The notes under the pieces were generated by a model, which saw only the letters and a list, made by a program, of their open reading frames with translations, did not search any database and was not told the DNA's origin. A stretch of DNA of 64,000 nt. It comes from an uncultured Gemmatimonadota bacterium (lineage in GTDB: Bacteria > Gemmatimonadota > Gemmatimonadetes > Gemmatimonadales > Gemmatimonadaceae). This document shows, one piece after another, positions 10,010 to 18,735 of the stretch (position 1 is its first letter; every line of letters starts with the position of its first letter). The position numbers were made by a program, and so were the translations under genes. Location of the stretch: positions 310,001-374,000 of the forward strand of contig CADEFN010000003.1 in the NCBI GenBank assembly GCA_902826615.1, read 5' to 3'.

Positions 10010-10819
10010 GTGCTGCGATCCCTGTCTGTCGCCTTGCTCTGCGCCGCGTCCGCGTTCCCCCTCTCCGCCCAGCGCCCCCCGGATACCGTCTTCCTGGAAG
10101 ACCTTACCTGGGATGAAGTCCGCGACCTGCAGCGGGCGGGCAAGACCACGATCATCATCGGCACGGCCGGGCAGGAGCAGAAAGGGCCGCACATGGTGAT
10201 GGGGGAACACAAGTACGTCCTGACCCACACCACGGAGCAGATCGCCCGCGCGTTAGGCGACGCCCTGGTGGCCCCGATCATTACCTACGTGCCCGAAGGA
10301 AGCTGGGAAAACCCGCGCGGGCACATGGCCATGGCCGGTACCATCACCCTCCCCGAAGATCGCTTTCGCGAGTTGCTCACCCACTCGGCGAAAAGCCTCA
10401 AGGCGGGCGGGTTCAAACACATCATCCTGATTGGCGATTCCGGTGGCAATCAGAATGGCATGCGGGACGTGGCCACCGCGCTCAACGCCGAGTGGGGCGG
10501 CGCGGCGCGGGTCACGTTTGCCGGTGACTACTACACCAAGGCCGGCGAGGACATGCGCAAGTACCTCATGGGCAAGGGGTTCACCGCCGAAGCCATCGGC
10601 AATCACGCCGGCATGCTCGACACCTCGGAGCTCATGGCCGTGAACCCGAAGCATGTCCGCAGGGACAAGCTGGCGAATGCTGGGGGCGGTCCCGGGAGTG
10701 GCGTAAGTGGTGACCCCACCAAGGCGACCCCGGAAATCGGCAAGGCACTCCTCAAGATCAAGATCGACAACGCCCTGGCGCAGATTCGCGCCGCCCGCGC
10801 CTCGTCGCAGGAGAACTGA
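10010..10819 (+). CDS. Secreted creatininase-family protein (copy 1)
   Basis: 269 residues from a GTG at 10010, which begins a clear signal peptide (MLRSLSVALLCAASAF, cleavage after LSAQ). The fold family is creatininase/creatinine amidohydrolase: GQEQKGPHM corresponds to the EQHGPH block, GDSGGNQ to the NGHGGN block, and NHAGMLDTSELMAV to the HAGxxET block. In this copy the metal-ligand His of EQHG is Lys, and the Asp about nine residues later is His (GEHKYV), so metal binding must differ from classical enzymes. Cytoplasmic location is usual for the family; export is unusual. A second copy follows after 3 bp. Confidence 0.78.
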   Translation: MLRSLSVALLCAASAFPLSAQRPPDTVFLEDLTWDEVRDLQRAGKTTIIIGTAGQEQKGPHMVMGEHKYVLTHTTEQIARALGDALVAPIITYVPEGSWENPRGHMAMAGTITLPEDRFRELLTHSAKSLKAGGFKHIILIGDSGGNQNGMRDVATALNAEWGGAARVTFAGDYYTKAGEDMRKYLMGKGFTAEAIGNHAGMLDTSELMAVNPKHVRRDKLANAGGGPGSGVSGDPTKATPEIGKALLKIKIDNALAQIRAARASSQEN

Positions 10820-10822
10820 CCC

Positions 10823-11623
10823 ATGCGCATCCAATCCCTGCTTGCCGCCGGCGCCTTTGCCCTGGCCCCGGCCACTCTTTTCGCGCAAGGCGCGCCCTTC
10901 ATCGAAGCGATGACGTGGACCGAGGTCCGAGATGCCATCGCCGCCGGGAAGAAAGCGATCATCATCCCCACCGGGGGCACCGAGCAGAACGGCCCCCACA
11001 TGATCCTGGGGAAGCACAACTACATCGTGACGTACGCGGCCGGGCTCCTTGCCGAGCGCATGGGGAACGCGCTCGTCGCGCCAACGCTGCAGTACGTACC
11101 GGAAGGTGACTACTCCCGCCCGGACTTCGGAGAGAAACCCGGGGTCATTTCCCTCCCCACCCCGGCGTACGATCGGGTGCTCGATGCCGCGGTACGCAGC
11201 CTCAAGGTGCATGGCTTCACCGACATCATCCTGATCGGGGACAGCGGCGGGAACCAGCAGGGCATGACAAGCGTCGCAAATACCCTCAACACCGAGTGGG
11301 CCGGGAGCGGCGTTCGTGTCTATGCCCTGGTGGACTACTACCAGCAGGGACGCATTCAGGCGCGTGATTACCTGCAGAAAACCTATGGATGGGATGCGGC
11401 AACCGTCGGAAGCCATGCCGGCACCTCCGACACGTCCCAACTGCTGTATGTGCAGGCCGCTGGCATTCGCCGTAACAAACTGGCCCCAAGCGGCGGGAGC
11501 CCCACGTCCGGGGTGAACGGTGATCCCACAAAGGCATCCGCCGAGATCGGAAAAGTGATCATTGACCTCAAGGTCAATGCCGGTCTGGCCCAATACCAGC
11601 AGCTCCGGGCCGCCGCGCGCTGA
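10823..11623 (+). CDS. Secreted creatininase-family protein (copy 2)
   Basis: 266 residues, clearly a tandem duplicate of the preceding gene, with its own signal peptide ending in TLFAQG. Matching blocks: GGTEQNGPHM, LGKHNYIVTY, ILIGDSGGNQQGM, GSHAGTSDTSQLLYV and GDPTKASAEIGK. Here the EQHG His is Asn and the family Asp is again His. The gap to copy 1 is 3 bp, so they are one transcript and may form a heteromer. Creatininases proper make hexamers and open cyclic amides; the substrate of this exported pair is unknown. Confidence 0.8.
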   Translation: MRIQSLLAAGAFALAPATLFAQGAPFIEAMTWTEVRDAIAAGKKAIIIPTGGTEQNGPHMILGKHNYIVTYAAGLLAERMGNALVAPTLQYVPEGDYSRPDFGEKPGVISLPTPAYDRVLDAAVRSLKVHGFTDIILIGDSGGNQQGMTSVANTLNTEWAGSGVRVYALVDYYQQGRIQARDYLQKTYGWDAATVGSHAGTSDTSQLLYVQAAGIRRNKLAPSGGSPTSGVNGDPTKASAEIGKVIIDLKVNAGLAQYQQLRAAAR

Positions 11624-11839
11624 TGCCGGCCCCTGCGCCAGTCGCCTAACGGGCACTGGCGAGCACAACCATTCTTCTTCCATCACAGACTCGTCAGGCG
11701 GACCCCCGTCCTGGCGTGTCTGTGGTGTGATCGTTGTCACGCGCGAGTTGGCCCATGCGCGTGCGATCAGACTTGCTTACTTTGTCAGCAAGCTCAACCT
11801 GCTTAGGCCATCACCTTCACGAGAGGAATGCCACTGGCC

Positions 11840-14071
11840 ATGTCATCAACACCACGTATGAGAATGCGACGCCGGGTCCAATTGGGGATATTCGTTGGCG
11901 CCGCGGCGCTGGCCGCCTGCGGCGAAACCACCGCGAATGTTGCACTCGGTGCGGGACGCGTCACGTCGATTACACCCACGGGTTTGACGGGTGTCGCGGG
12001 AAGTGCGCTCGCCACACCTATTGAAGTGCGAGTGCTGGCCAGTGACGAACAGCCGCTTGCGGGCGCTACCGTGAACTTCTCCGTCAGCGCCGGGGGCGGC
12101 AGTGTCAGCCCCGCCAGCGCGGTATCAGACGGAAACGGCGTTGCGCGTACCACCCTCACCCTCGGCAGAACCGCGGGCACCAACACCGTGACAGCATCCG
12201 TGGGCGGCGCCACAACGGCCGTCAGCGTTGCCGGAACCGCCGGGCGGGCAGCAACCGTCTCCGGGGTGGCCGGAGAAGCGCAGTCAGGGGTGGCTGGTAA
12301 TGCTCTCGCCATCTCACCCGCCGTACGCGTCAATGACGCCAATGGAAACGCCGTTGAGGGTGTGGCTGTCACCTTTGCCGTTCAGAGTGGCGGCGGACGA
12401 GTGACAAATTCGGTTCGTACCACCACGTCGGGTGGCATCGCAACCGTCGGCTCGTGGATCCTCGGGAACACCGCGGGAGCACAAACTCTTGCCGCCCTGG
12501 TTGCTGACGGCGGCGTGACCAACAATCCGGTGATCTTCACCGCCACTGCCACCGCAGGTCCGGCCGCAGCGGCCGTCGCGCTCACCACCACGTCGCAGAC
12601 CGGGATCATCGGCACTCCGGTGCCAATTCTCCCGAGCGTGCGTGTGAACGACGCCAACGGAAACCCGGTCGCGAATGTGCCCGTGGCGTTTGTCGTCACC
12701 GCCGGTAACGGGACAATCACCGGCAATACCCAGCTGTCCAATGCATCGGGTGTCGTGACCCTGACCAGCTGGACGCTCGGCAACACCGCCGGCGCGAACC
12801 AGGTGTCGGCCGGTGTAACGGGTGCCAACACTGTCGTCTTCAATGTCACGGCGACCGCCGGTCCCGCGACGCAAATGACAATTGCAGCCGGCAACAACCA
12901 GACCGTCCAGGCCGGCCGGATCACCGCGGTGCCACCCTCCGTGGTGGTGCGTGATGCGCAGGGCAACGCGGTTGCTGGAGCGATCGTCACCTTCGCAGTG
13001 AGTTCTGGTGGCGGCAGTGTGATTGGCGCTCGTCAGACGACGGATGCCACCGGCACAGCCGAAGCAGGCGGATGGATCCTCGGCACGACCCCTGGGCCCA
13101 ATTCACTCACCGCGTCGTCGGCGGGTGTTTCCTCGGTGACCTTCGGGGCCACCGGTACCGCGGGAGTTCCAGTGTCGATGGTAGCCAATTCGAGCGTCGC
13201 ACAGTCGGCCGCCGCCGGTACGGCAGTGACGGCGCGCCCGAGTGTAATCGTGCGCGACCTGGCCGGTAATGCAGTGCCAGGTGTCGCCGTCACCTTCACT
13301 GTCTCATCGGGTGGTGGGACCATCACCGGTTCACCGGCTACAACCGATGCAGCTGGCGTCGCCACACTCACCTCGTGGGTGTTGGGCGCAACAGCGGGTG
13401 CAAACTCGGTAACCGCCAGCGCCAATGGTCTGCCGAGTGTGACCTTCAACGCCACTGGAACGGCTGGGGTACCGGCGACGGTGGCCATCGTCTCCGGCGA
13501 CAACCAGGTCGGCGTGCAGGGTACGCCGCTGGTCAATCGCCCGACCGTTCGGGTGAGCGACGCCAATGGCAATCGCGTGGTTGGTGCCACGGTCACCTTC
13601 GCAGTCACCGGGGGAGGTGGTTCACTCACCGGCGCTACACAGGCCACCGACGCGGCGGGTGAAGCCACGGTGGGCAGCTGGGTGCTTGGCAACCTGGCGC
13701 CTAACACGATGACGGCCACGGTGACGGGAACAGGTATCACCAACAACCCGATCACCTTCAACGCGCAGTCGGCTACGCAGATCGTGGTCACGAGTATCCC
13801 CACGGCGCCCGTCGCATCGGGAGCTGCGTTCAGCGTCATCGTTCAGTTGCAGAACGCAGCAGGAGCACCCGTGCTTCTCACCGGCGTTTCCCTGACCGTC
13901 GCAATCAGCACCGGGCCCACTGGGCTGGGGGGTACGTTGACTGTGACGACCAACGCGTTGGGCGTAGCAGGCTTCACGAACCTGACCCTTACGGGTTCCG
14001 GCGCCAGAACCTTGACGATCTCAGGCACCGGCCTCACGGCAGGCGTCACCGGCACCATCACCGTTCCTTGA
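11840..14071 (+). CDS. Lipoprotein with tandem bacterial Ig-like (Big_1) domains
   Basis: About 743 residues. An arginine-rich start is followed by a hydrophobic segment and a lipobox (GAAALAACG), so it should be lipid-anchored and exported. The remainder is six near-repeats of about 95 residues plus a divergent seventh. Each has the pattern VRVNDANGNAVxGVxVTFAV, then SGGGxV, then GxATVGSWxLGNTAGxNxVTA, which is the Big_1/invasin Ig-like signature. No enzyme domain is seen. An ATG at 11828 is also possible. The outer-membrane protein gene follows after 11 bp, suggesting they work together at the cell surface, perhaps in adhesion. Confidence 0.85.
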   Translation: MSSTPRMRMRRRVQLGIFVGAAALAACGETTANVALGAGRVTSITPTGLTGVAGSALATPIEVRVLASDEQPLAGATVNFSVSAGGGSVSPASAVSDGNGVARTTLTLGRTAGTNTVTASVGGATTAVSVAGTAGRAATVSGVAGEAQSGVAGNALAISPAVRVNDANGNAVEGVAVTFAVQSGGGRVTNSVRTTTSGGIATVGSWILGNTAGAQTLAALVADGGVTNNPVIFTATATAGPAAAAVALTTTSQTGIIGTPVPILPSVRVNDANGNPVANVPVAFVVTAGNGTITGNTQLSNASGVVTLTSWTLGNTAGANQVSAGVTGANTVVFNVTATAGPATQMTIAAGNNQTVQAGRITAVPPSVVVRDAQGNAVAGAIVTFAVSSGGGSVIGARQTTDATGTAEAGGWILGTTPGPNSLTASSAGVSSVTFGATGTAGVPVSMVANSSVAQSAAAGTAVTARPSVIVRDLAGNAVPGVAVTFTVSSGGGTITGSPATTDAAGVATLTSWVLGATAGANSVTASANGLPSVTFNATGTAGVPATVAIVSGDNQVGVQGTPLVNRPTVRVSDANGNRVVGATVTFAVTGGGGSLTGATQATDAAGEATVGSWVLGNLAPNTMTATVTGTGITNNPITFNAQSATQIVVTSIPTAPVASGAAFSVIVQLQNAAGAPVLLTGVSLTVAISTGPTGLGGTLTVTTNALGVAGFTNLTLTGSGARTLTISGTGLTAGVTGTITVP

Positions 14072-14082
14072 GACTTCACACC

Positions 14083-14763
14083 ATGACAACCCAGACAAAA
14101 CAGTCCCTGGCGATGGTGCGCGGCCTTCGGGTGGCCGCCGCTCTGATTGCAACCACGCTGGCCGCACATGCGGCCAGCGCGCAGGCCCCCACCACGCAGC
14201 GGGTCGGTGACGACTCGTGGCGACTGGGCGCCTCGGTAGGTATCCTGGCGCCGCGTTCGAGCATGGTGGTCGCCGCACCTGGCGGCACCGACACCAGGCT
14301 CGGCGCCACGCCGGTATTCACACTCGACGTGCAGTACATCTACTCGCCCCTCATCGCCCTGTACGGCAATGGGCTGGTAGGCTTCTCCACCCTCTCACGT
14401 GGCAGCACGTTCCGCGTCGGCGCGGGTGGCCCATCCGATCAGGTGACCATGATGGGGGGAACGGGAGGATTGCTGCTGAGCCCTTCGTGGTTTGGCGAAG
14501 TGATCCGCCCAACGCTGCGTCTTGGCGCCGGCTACAAGGGCTACTCGTTCGACATCACCGGTGTTGATGGTCAGTGGCGTCCCACCGGCGACATCGGGTT
14601 CGGTTTCCGGGCCGGTTCGTCGGGACCGATCGAGGTCTCAACCGAAGTGCGTTACCTGCCGAGTTCGTTCGATCAGGGAAAGATCCCGCTTCGCAGCGTG
14701 GTCCCCCAGGCGCAGCGGCAGACCGACCTGATCTTCGGCATCGGGGTCAGCATCAGACCCTGA
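14083..14763 (+). CDS. Outer-membrane beta-barrel protein
   Basis: 226 residues from the ATG at 14083. A signal peptide ends at AHAASAQA. The mature part alternates short amphipathic strands with turns (LGASVGILAPRS, VFTLDVQYIYSP, LRLGAGYKGYSFDITG, GFGFRAGSSG, VSTEVRYLPSSF) and ends in LIFGIGVSIRP. That gives about eight strands, the size of an OmpA/OmpW-like small barrel. It lies 11 bp after the Big_1 lipoprotein gene and is followed by a strong terminator. Confidence 0.75.
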   Translation: MTTQTKQSLAMVRGLRVAAALIATTLAAHAASAQAPTTQRVGDDSWRLGASVGILAPRSSMVVAAPGGTDTRLGATPVFTLDVQYIYSPLIALYGNGLVGFSTLSRGSTFRVGAGGPSDQVTMMGGTGGLLLSPSWFGEVIRPTLRLGAGYKGYSFDITGVDGQWRPTGDIGFGFRAGSSGPIEVSTEVRYLPSSFDQGKIPLRSVVPQAQRQTDLIFGIGVSIRP

Positions 14764-14782
14764 TTGACCGGGCAACAAAACA

Positions 14783-14812
14783 AGAGGGGCGTCGATCACT
14801 CGGCGCCCCTCT
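14783..14812. terminator. Bidirectional rho-independent-like terminator
   Basis: AGAGGGGCG (14783-14791) pairs perfectly with CGCCCCTCT (14804-14812) over a 12-nt loop. It sits between the convergent outer-membrane protein and cytochrome c genes, with a short T-rich stretch after it on the plus strand and an A/T-rich flank for the minus strand. Confidence 0.75.
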
Positions 14813-14830
14813 TTGCTGTTCCCTTGCCTG

Positions 14831-15247
14831 CTACTTTCTCGAAATCGACCACACGTACGAAGCCACTGCCTTGATCTGGTCGTCGTTGAGATTCATACGA
14901 CCGCCCCGAGCACCCATGGGGTTCTTGCGGGTCGGATCCTTGATGGCGGCAGCGGGCACACCGGTCGTGACAAGCTGCACGATTTCGTCATACGTACCGC
15001 TCTTGAGTTGCACCCAGGCGGCGTCATTGAGTGCCGGACCATTCTGCGCACCGATGCCCTTTGCGCCATGGCAGCGCATGCAACCACCGTTGTTGAACAG
15101 CGAGTCACCCAGCGCGATCATCTGATCGGTGACACCGGCGGGCCGAGCATTGGCGGCATTACCGGACGGGGTCGGCGCACCACCCGCAGACCCTCCACGG
15201 CAGGCAGCGAGAGCGGAGAGAGCAATGACGGAAAGCAGTTTGCGCAT
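14831..15247 (-). CDS. Lipoprotein c-type cytochrome
   Basis: 138 residues. The signal MRKLLSVIALSALAACRGG carries a lipobox, so the protein should be membrane-anchored outside the cytoplasm. One haem-attachment motif, CMRCH, is followed at the expected distance by methionine candidates (NPMGARGGRMN) for the sixth ligand and by a C-terminal helix KAVASYVWSISRK. This is a small class I cytochrome c domain. The redox partner is not apparent from neighbours. Confidence 0.87.
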   Translation of the reverse strand: MRKLLSVIALSALAACRGGSAGGAPTPSGNAANARPAGVTDQMIALGDSLFNNGGCMRCHGAKGIGAQNGPALNDAAWVQLKSGTYDEIVQLVTTGVPAAAIKDPTRKNPMGARGGRMNLNDDQIKAVASYVWSISRK

Positions 15248-15280
15248 TGGGGAGGGGTTGGAGTTGGGATGGCGGACTTT

Positions 15281-15315
15281 AGACGGCAGACGGCAGACGG
15301 CAGACGGCAGACGGC
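15281..15315. repeat. 7-bp tandem repeat (AGACGGC)
   Basis: Five exact copies of AGACGGC in a row, with a diverged sixth unit, in the region upstream of the cytochrome c gene. It probably arose by slippage. No function is evident. Confidence 0.85.
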
Positions 15316-15348
15316 AGACGCGGAGCGAATCTACGCTCCCTGACGCAA

Positions 15349-15393
15349 GTCAGGGCCCAGAGTCGTTTGTGAGGCAGACTCTGGACCCCTGAC
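15349..15393 (-). terminator. Long hairpin after the ankyrin gene
   Basis: GTCAGGG (15349-15355) and CCAGAGTC (15357-15364) pair with GACTCTGG (15377-15384) and CCCTGAC (15387-15393), giving a roughly 15-bp stem with a small bulge. It lies 30 bp past the end of the minus-strand ankyrin gene. No U-tract follows, so termination or mRNA 3'-end protection is inferred from position. Confidence 0.5.
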
Positions 15394-15422
15394 CGAGTCC
15401 GGGGAGTGGCACGCTCTCTTGC

Positions 15423-17282
15423 TCAGCAGGAGACGCACTTGTGGTTGTTCTTTGAGCCCAGGCTCTCCAGCAGCTTTACCGTTTCAGGATACGGCGAGAT
15501 GCGCTGCACGGGACCGTTGGCCATGTCCGCCGTGGTCTGGCCCGACCGCGAGACCAGGGTCACGTCGGCACCCTTTGACACCAGGTACTTGATCACCTCG
15601 TTGTCACCGCGCGAGGCGGCGTGGTGCAGCGCGGTGTACCCGCTGTAGTCCCGCGCATTCACATCGGCGCCGAGTACTTCGACGAGATACTTCACCGCGG
15701 GGAGCCACCCATCGGGCACATGCCGGTGATCGTTGGCAGCGAAGCCCTGACCGTATCCAACACCGGTGGCGGCATGAATGGCGAAGATCCCGGGGCCGCC
15801 ATCAGGAATCCGCGGCATGCCGCTTGGGTCCATCGGTGGTGGGCCAGCGGGCGCAGCACCGGTGGCCGAGGCTTCGGCCGGTGCGCGGCGCGCGCGTGTG
15901 GGCGGCTTGAGCGTGGGAACCTTGGGATCGGCGCCGGCTGCGACGAGCATCTTCATCGCGGCGACGTCAGTGGCATACGCCGCGCGGAAAAACGGCGTCG
16001 CGCCCATGAAGTCGACCCGCAGATTGTCGCGGTTGTACGAGGTGTACCACAAGCTGCGCTTGAGACGCGCATTGGGATCGGCGCCAGCCTTGAGGAGGGC
16101 GTCCACCACTTCGAGGTATGACGCCTTCTGCATCAGCTGAAAGGCCGGCTGGGGCGTGCGGGACGACGGGGCCCACTCCTTGTTGAGCACAGCGTACAGC
16201 GGGCCGGCATTGGCGTCGCTCATCAGGTTGGGATTGGCGCCGCGTTTGATGAGATCGAGTGCGAGATCGTAGTGTCCATTGATCGTCGCCATCAGCAGCG
16301 GGCTGGTGTGATCCCCTTCACTCACCTGATTGATGTCGGCGCCCCCTTCGAGCAGGGTGTGAACCGTCTCCACGTACCCTTCGCGAACCGCGAGGAGGAG
16401 CGCGGTGAGTCCGCCATGTGCACCAATCAGTTCGTTGTAGCCGGGTGCATCATCGTCCAGCCCGGGTCCGCCCTGGGCCGCGAGTCGCGCTTCTTCGGCA
16501 GCGGTAGCTGCGGCGGCACTCGCGAGGGCGGCTGCGTTGGCGGCCTGCCGCTCAACCTCGAGCGATGCCTTGACCGCCTCTTGCACCTGCTTGGGATCGG
16601 GCTGCCATCCCGCGTTCTTCGACTCCCCCTCAGCCTCACGCAACTGCGCGAGTACCTGATTGCGCTTGTTTTTTGCCTGACGATCCTGCGCCGCCGCGGC
16701 CATGATGTCCACCGCCTTGGCTGCAATCGTCGGCTTGGCCCCGGCGGCAAGCAGCGCCTTGACCGCGCCAGTGCGTCCACGCCCGGCCGCCAGCATCAAT
16801 GGCGTCTGGCCCCACCCGGGCTCCTGCGCATTCACATCGGCACCGGCCTTGAGCAACGCAGCGATCACGACGGCATTGCCACTCAACGCGGCGAGGTGAA
16901 GTGACGACACACCGGTCGTGGTGAGTGCCTTCGCATCGGCTCCACCGGCAAGAAGGGCCTGTACGACTGGTGCACTTCCCGCCTCGGTTGCCACATGCAG
17001 AGGAGTGAAGCCCCCAACTCGAGTGGTGGCCTTGGTATTCGCCTTGGCGCGGAGCAGCATGGTCGCGAGGTCGGCGTTGCCATGCCGAGCGGCCCAGTGC
17101 AGCGCTGTCATCCCGTCGCCCTGCGGCGCGTTGACGTCGGCGCCCTTCTGCAGCAGCGCGCGCACCGTCGCCACGTCGCGCTGCATCGCCGCGTCGGCGA
17201 GCGGAGCCACCGGGAGGCGTGCACCGGCAAGCGTCATCACGCCGGCCGCGAGAACCAAGATCCGTGTCAGACCATTTCGCAT
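15423..17282 (-). CDS. Secreted ankyrin-repeat protein
   Basis: 619 residues from the ATG at 17282, 13 bp after the DUF1552 stop. A signal peptide (MRNGLTRILVLAAGVMTLAG) precedes about ten ankyrin repeats of the form GxTALHxAAxxGxxxxVxxLLxxGADVNA, seen from about residue 30 to 210, 290 to 420 and 520 to 600. Between the second and third blocks is a Pro/Ala-rich insert (RRAPAEASATGAAPAGPPP). The C-terminus ends in KNNHKCVSC. Ankyrins bind proteins; here the partner may be the products of the two upstream genes. The gene is the third of an operon with DUF1592 and DUF1552 genes. Confidence 0.88.
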   Translation of the reverse strand: MRNGLTRILVLAAGVMTLAGARLPVAPLADAAMQRDVATVRALLQKGADVNAPQGDGMTALHWAARHGNADLATMLLRAKANTKATTRVGGFTPLHVATEAGSAPVVQALLAGGADAKALTTTGVSSLHLAALSGNAVVIAALLKAGADVNAQEPGWGQTPLMLAAGRGRTGAVKALLAAGAKPTIAAKAVDIMAAAAQDRQAKNKRNQVLAQLREAEGESKNAGWQPDPKQVQEAVKASLEVERQAANAAALASAAAATAAEEARLAAQGGPGLDDDAPGYNELIGAHGGLTALLLAVREGYVETVHTLLEGGADINQVSEGDHTSPLLMATINGHYDLALDLIKRGANPNLMSDANAGPLYAVLNKEWAPSSRTPQPAFQLMQKASYLEVVDALLKAGADPNARLKRSLWYTSYNRDNLRVDFMGATPFFRAAYATDVAAMKMLVAAGADPKVPTLKPPTRARRAPAEASATGAAPAGPPPMDPSGMPRIPDGGPGIFAIHAATGVGYGQGFAANDHRHVPDGWLPAVKYLVEVLGADVNARDYSGYTALHHAASRGDNEVIKYLVSKGADVTLVSRSGQTTADMANGPVQRISPYPETVKLLESLGSKNNHKCVSC

Positions 17283-17295
17283 GCGCTGCGTCCGG

Positions 17296-18678
17296 TTAGA
17301 ACGTGAATTCGCCAGTGCTGTCGCCAAAACTCGTCAGGTCGTTCATCCCCAGGCCATGCAACAGCGACAACATCGCGTTGGCCATCGGCGTGCCATCGGG
17401 CGCCTTGAGGTGAGTATTGCCCGTCAGCGCCCCGTTGGCGCCACCCAGGAACAACAGCGGGCAGCGACGATGGTTGTGGGTGTTGCTGTCGGCCATCGGG
17501 GAGCCGTAGATGATCGCCGTCTTCGCGAGGAGGTTGCTGTCGCCGTCCTGCACGTCCTGCAGTTTCTTCATCAGGTAGGGCAGTAGGCTCACATGGTACT
17601 TGTTGATTTCGGCAAACTCCTTCACGCGCGCCGGGTTGTTGCCGTGGTGCGACGACGGATGGAAGCCGGTGGACACGCCGCTCTCGGGATAGACACGCGC
17701 CGAGGCATCGCGGCCGAGCTTGAACGAGAAGACCCGCGTCATGTCCGACTGGAAGGCCAGCACTTGCAAGTCCATGAAGAGCTTGACGTGTTCGTCGAAC
17801 GAATCGGGCACGCCGGTGGGCGCTCCAGCCAGCTGGCGCACTTCCCCGCTTGTGTTGCGCGCTTCGATGCGCTGGATGCGACGCTCGATTTCGCGAATGT
17901 TCTCGAGGTAGGTGTCGAGCCGCACGCGATCGCCCGCACCAAGTTCACGCTTGAGTTCTGCCACACGCCCCGTGATCCAATCGAGGATGCTGCTGGTGCT
18001 GCGGGTGCGCGCCGCTCGTTCGGCCGCAGTGCCACCGGTGCCGAAGAGCTGCTCGAAGGCCACCCGCGGATCGCGAATCATGGGGAGCGGATCAGTGGGC
18101 GAGGCCCAGCTGATCGTGTCCGTGTACGCGCAGGAATACCCGTAGGCGCAGCCACCGGCGCGATCCTGCGGCTCGATGCAAAGCTGCATCGAGGGAATCG
18201 GCGTCTCCTGCCCGAAGCGCCGCGCGTACATCTGATCGAGCGACGTGCCGACAAAGATGTCCGAGCTTTCCGTCTGGGTCGGATGTGATTGCGTGAGGAA
18301 CACCGCACTCGACCGGAAGTGATCGCCCCCGATCTCTTCGGACTTGTAGGCCTCGGCCATGCGAACATCGGTGTTGCTGATGATCGTCACATGTTTCCGC
18401 CAGGGCTCGAGCGAGATGAGTGAGGTTCCGCTGAGATCGAACTGGGATCCCGTAGCCACTGGTGACCAGAGATTCTGCGTCAGCCCGTAGGGCGCACATC
18501 CGGCCGCGCCGTGCACCATTTCCATGCAGATGAGCCGAGTGGCTTCGGCCTTGGGTGCCGCAAACCGGCTCACACGCCCCAGGGGCGTCATGGCATCGAG
18601 ATACGGAAGCGCAACGGCCGCCCCCATTCCCTTGAGAAAGGTGCGACGTGGAAGCGGCTGCTTGATCAGATGAGTCAT
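17296..18678 (-). CDS. DUF1552 protein with Tat signal
   Basis: 460 residues. The twin-arginine signal PRRTFLKGMGAAVALPYLDA shows Tat export, which suggests folding or cofactor loading in the cytoplasm. The body matches the DUF1552 family: GDHFRSSAVFLTQSHPTQTE, SLDQMYA, CAYGYSCAYTDTISWAS, DLQVLAFQSDMTRVFSFKLGRD split over its length, and the C-terminal NTHNHRRCPLLFLGG. The family is almost always next to DUF1592-type cytochrome genes, as here (57 bp gap). Its biochemical function is not established. Confidence 0.9.
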   Translation of the reverse strand: MTHLIKQPLPRRTFLKGMGAAVALPYLDAMTPLGRVSRFAAPKAEATRLICMEMVHGAAGCAPYGLTQNLWSPVATGSQFDLSGTSLISLEPWRKHVTIISNTDVRMAEAYKSEEIGGDHFRSSAVFLTQSHPTQTESSDIFVGTSLDQMYARRFGQETPIPSMQLCIEPQDRAGGCAYGYSCAYTDTISWASPTDPLPMIRDPRVAFEQLFGTGGTAAERAARTRSTSSILDWITGRVAELKRELGAGDRVRLDTYLENIREIERRIQRIEARNTSGEVRQLAGAPTGVPDSFDEHVKLFMDLQVLAFQSDMTRVFSFKLGRDASARVYPESGVSTGFHPSSHHGNNPARVKEFAEINKYHVSLLPYLMKKLQDVQDGDSNLLAKTAIIYGSPMADSNTHNHRRCPLLFLGGANGALTGNTHLKAPDGTPMANAMLSLLHGLGMNDLTSFGDSTGEFTF

Positions 18679-18735
18679 GTCACTCGACGGGGCTTGAGTT
18701 GATCGCTCGGGCCTGCCTAACGGTCCTGCGAACCA

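Noticed and set aside
10253-11740. A 495-residue minus-strand reading frame opposite the creatininase pair
   Set aside because: Shadow frame with no family pattern; the plus strand has two related genes with signal peptides.
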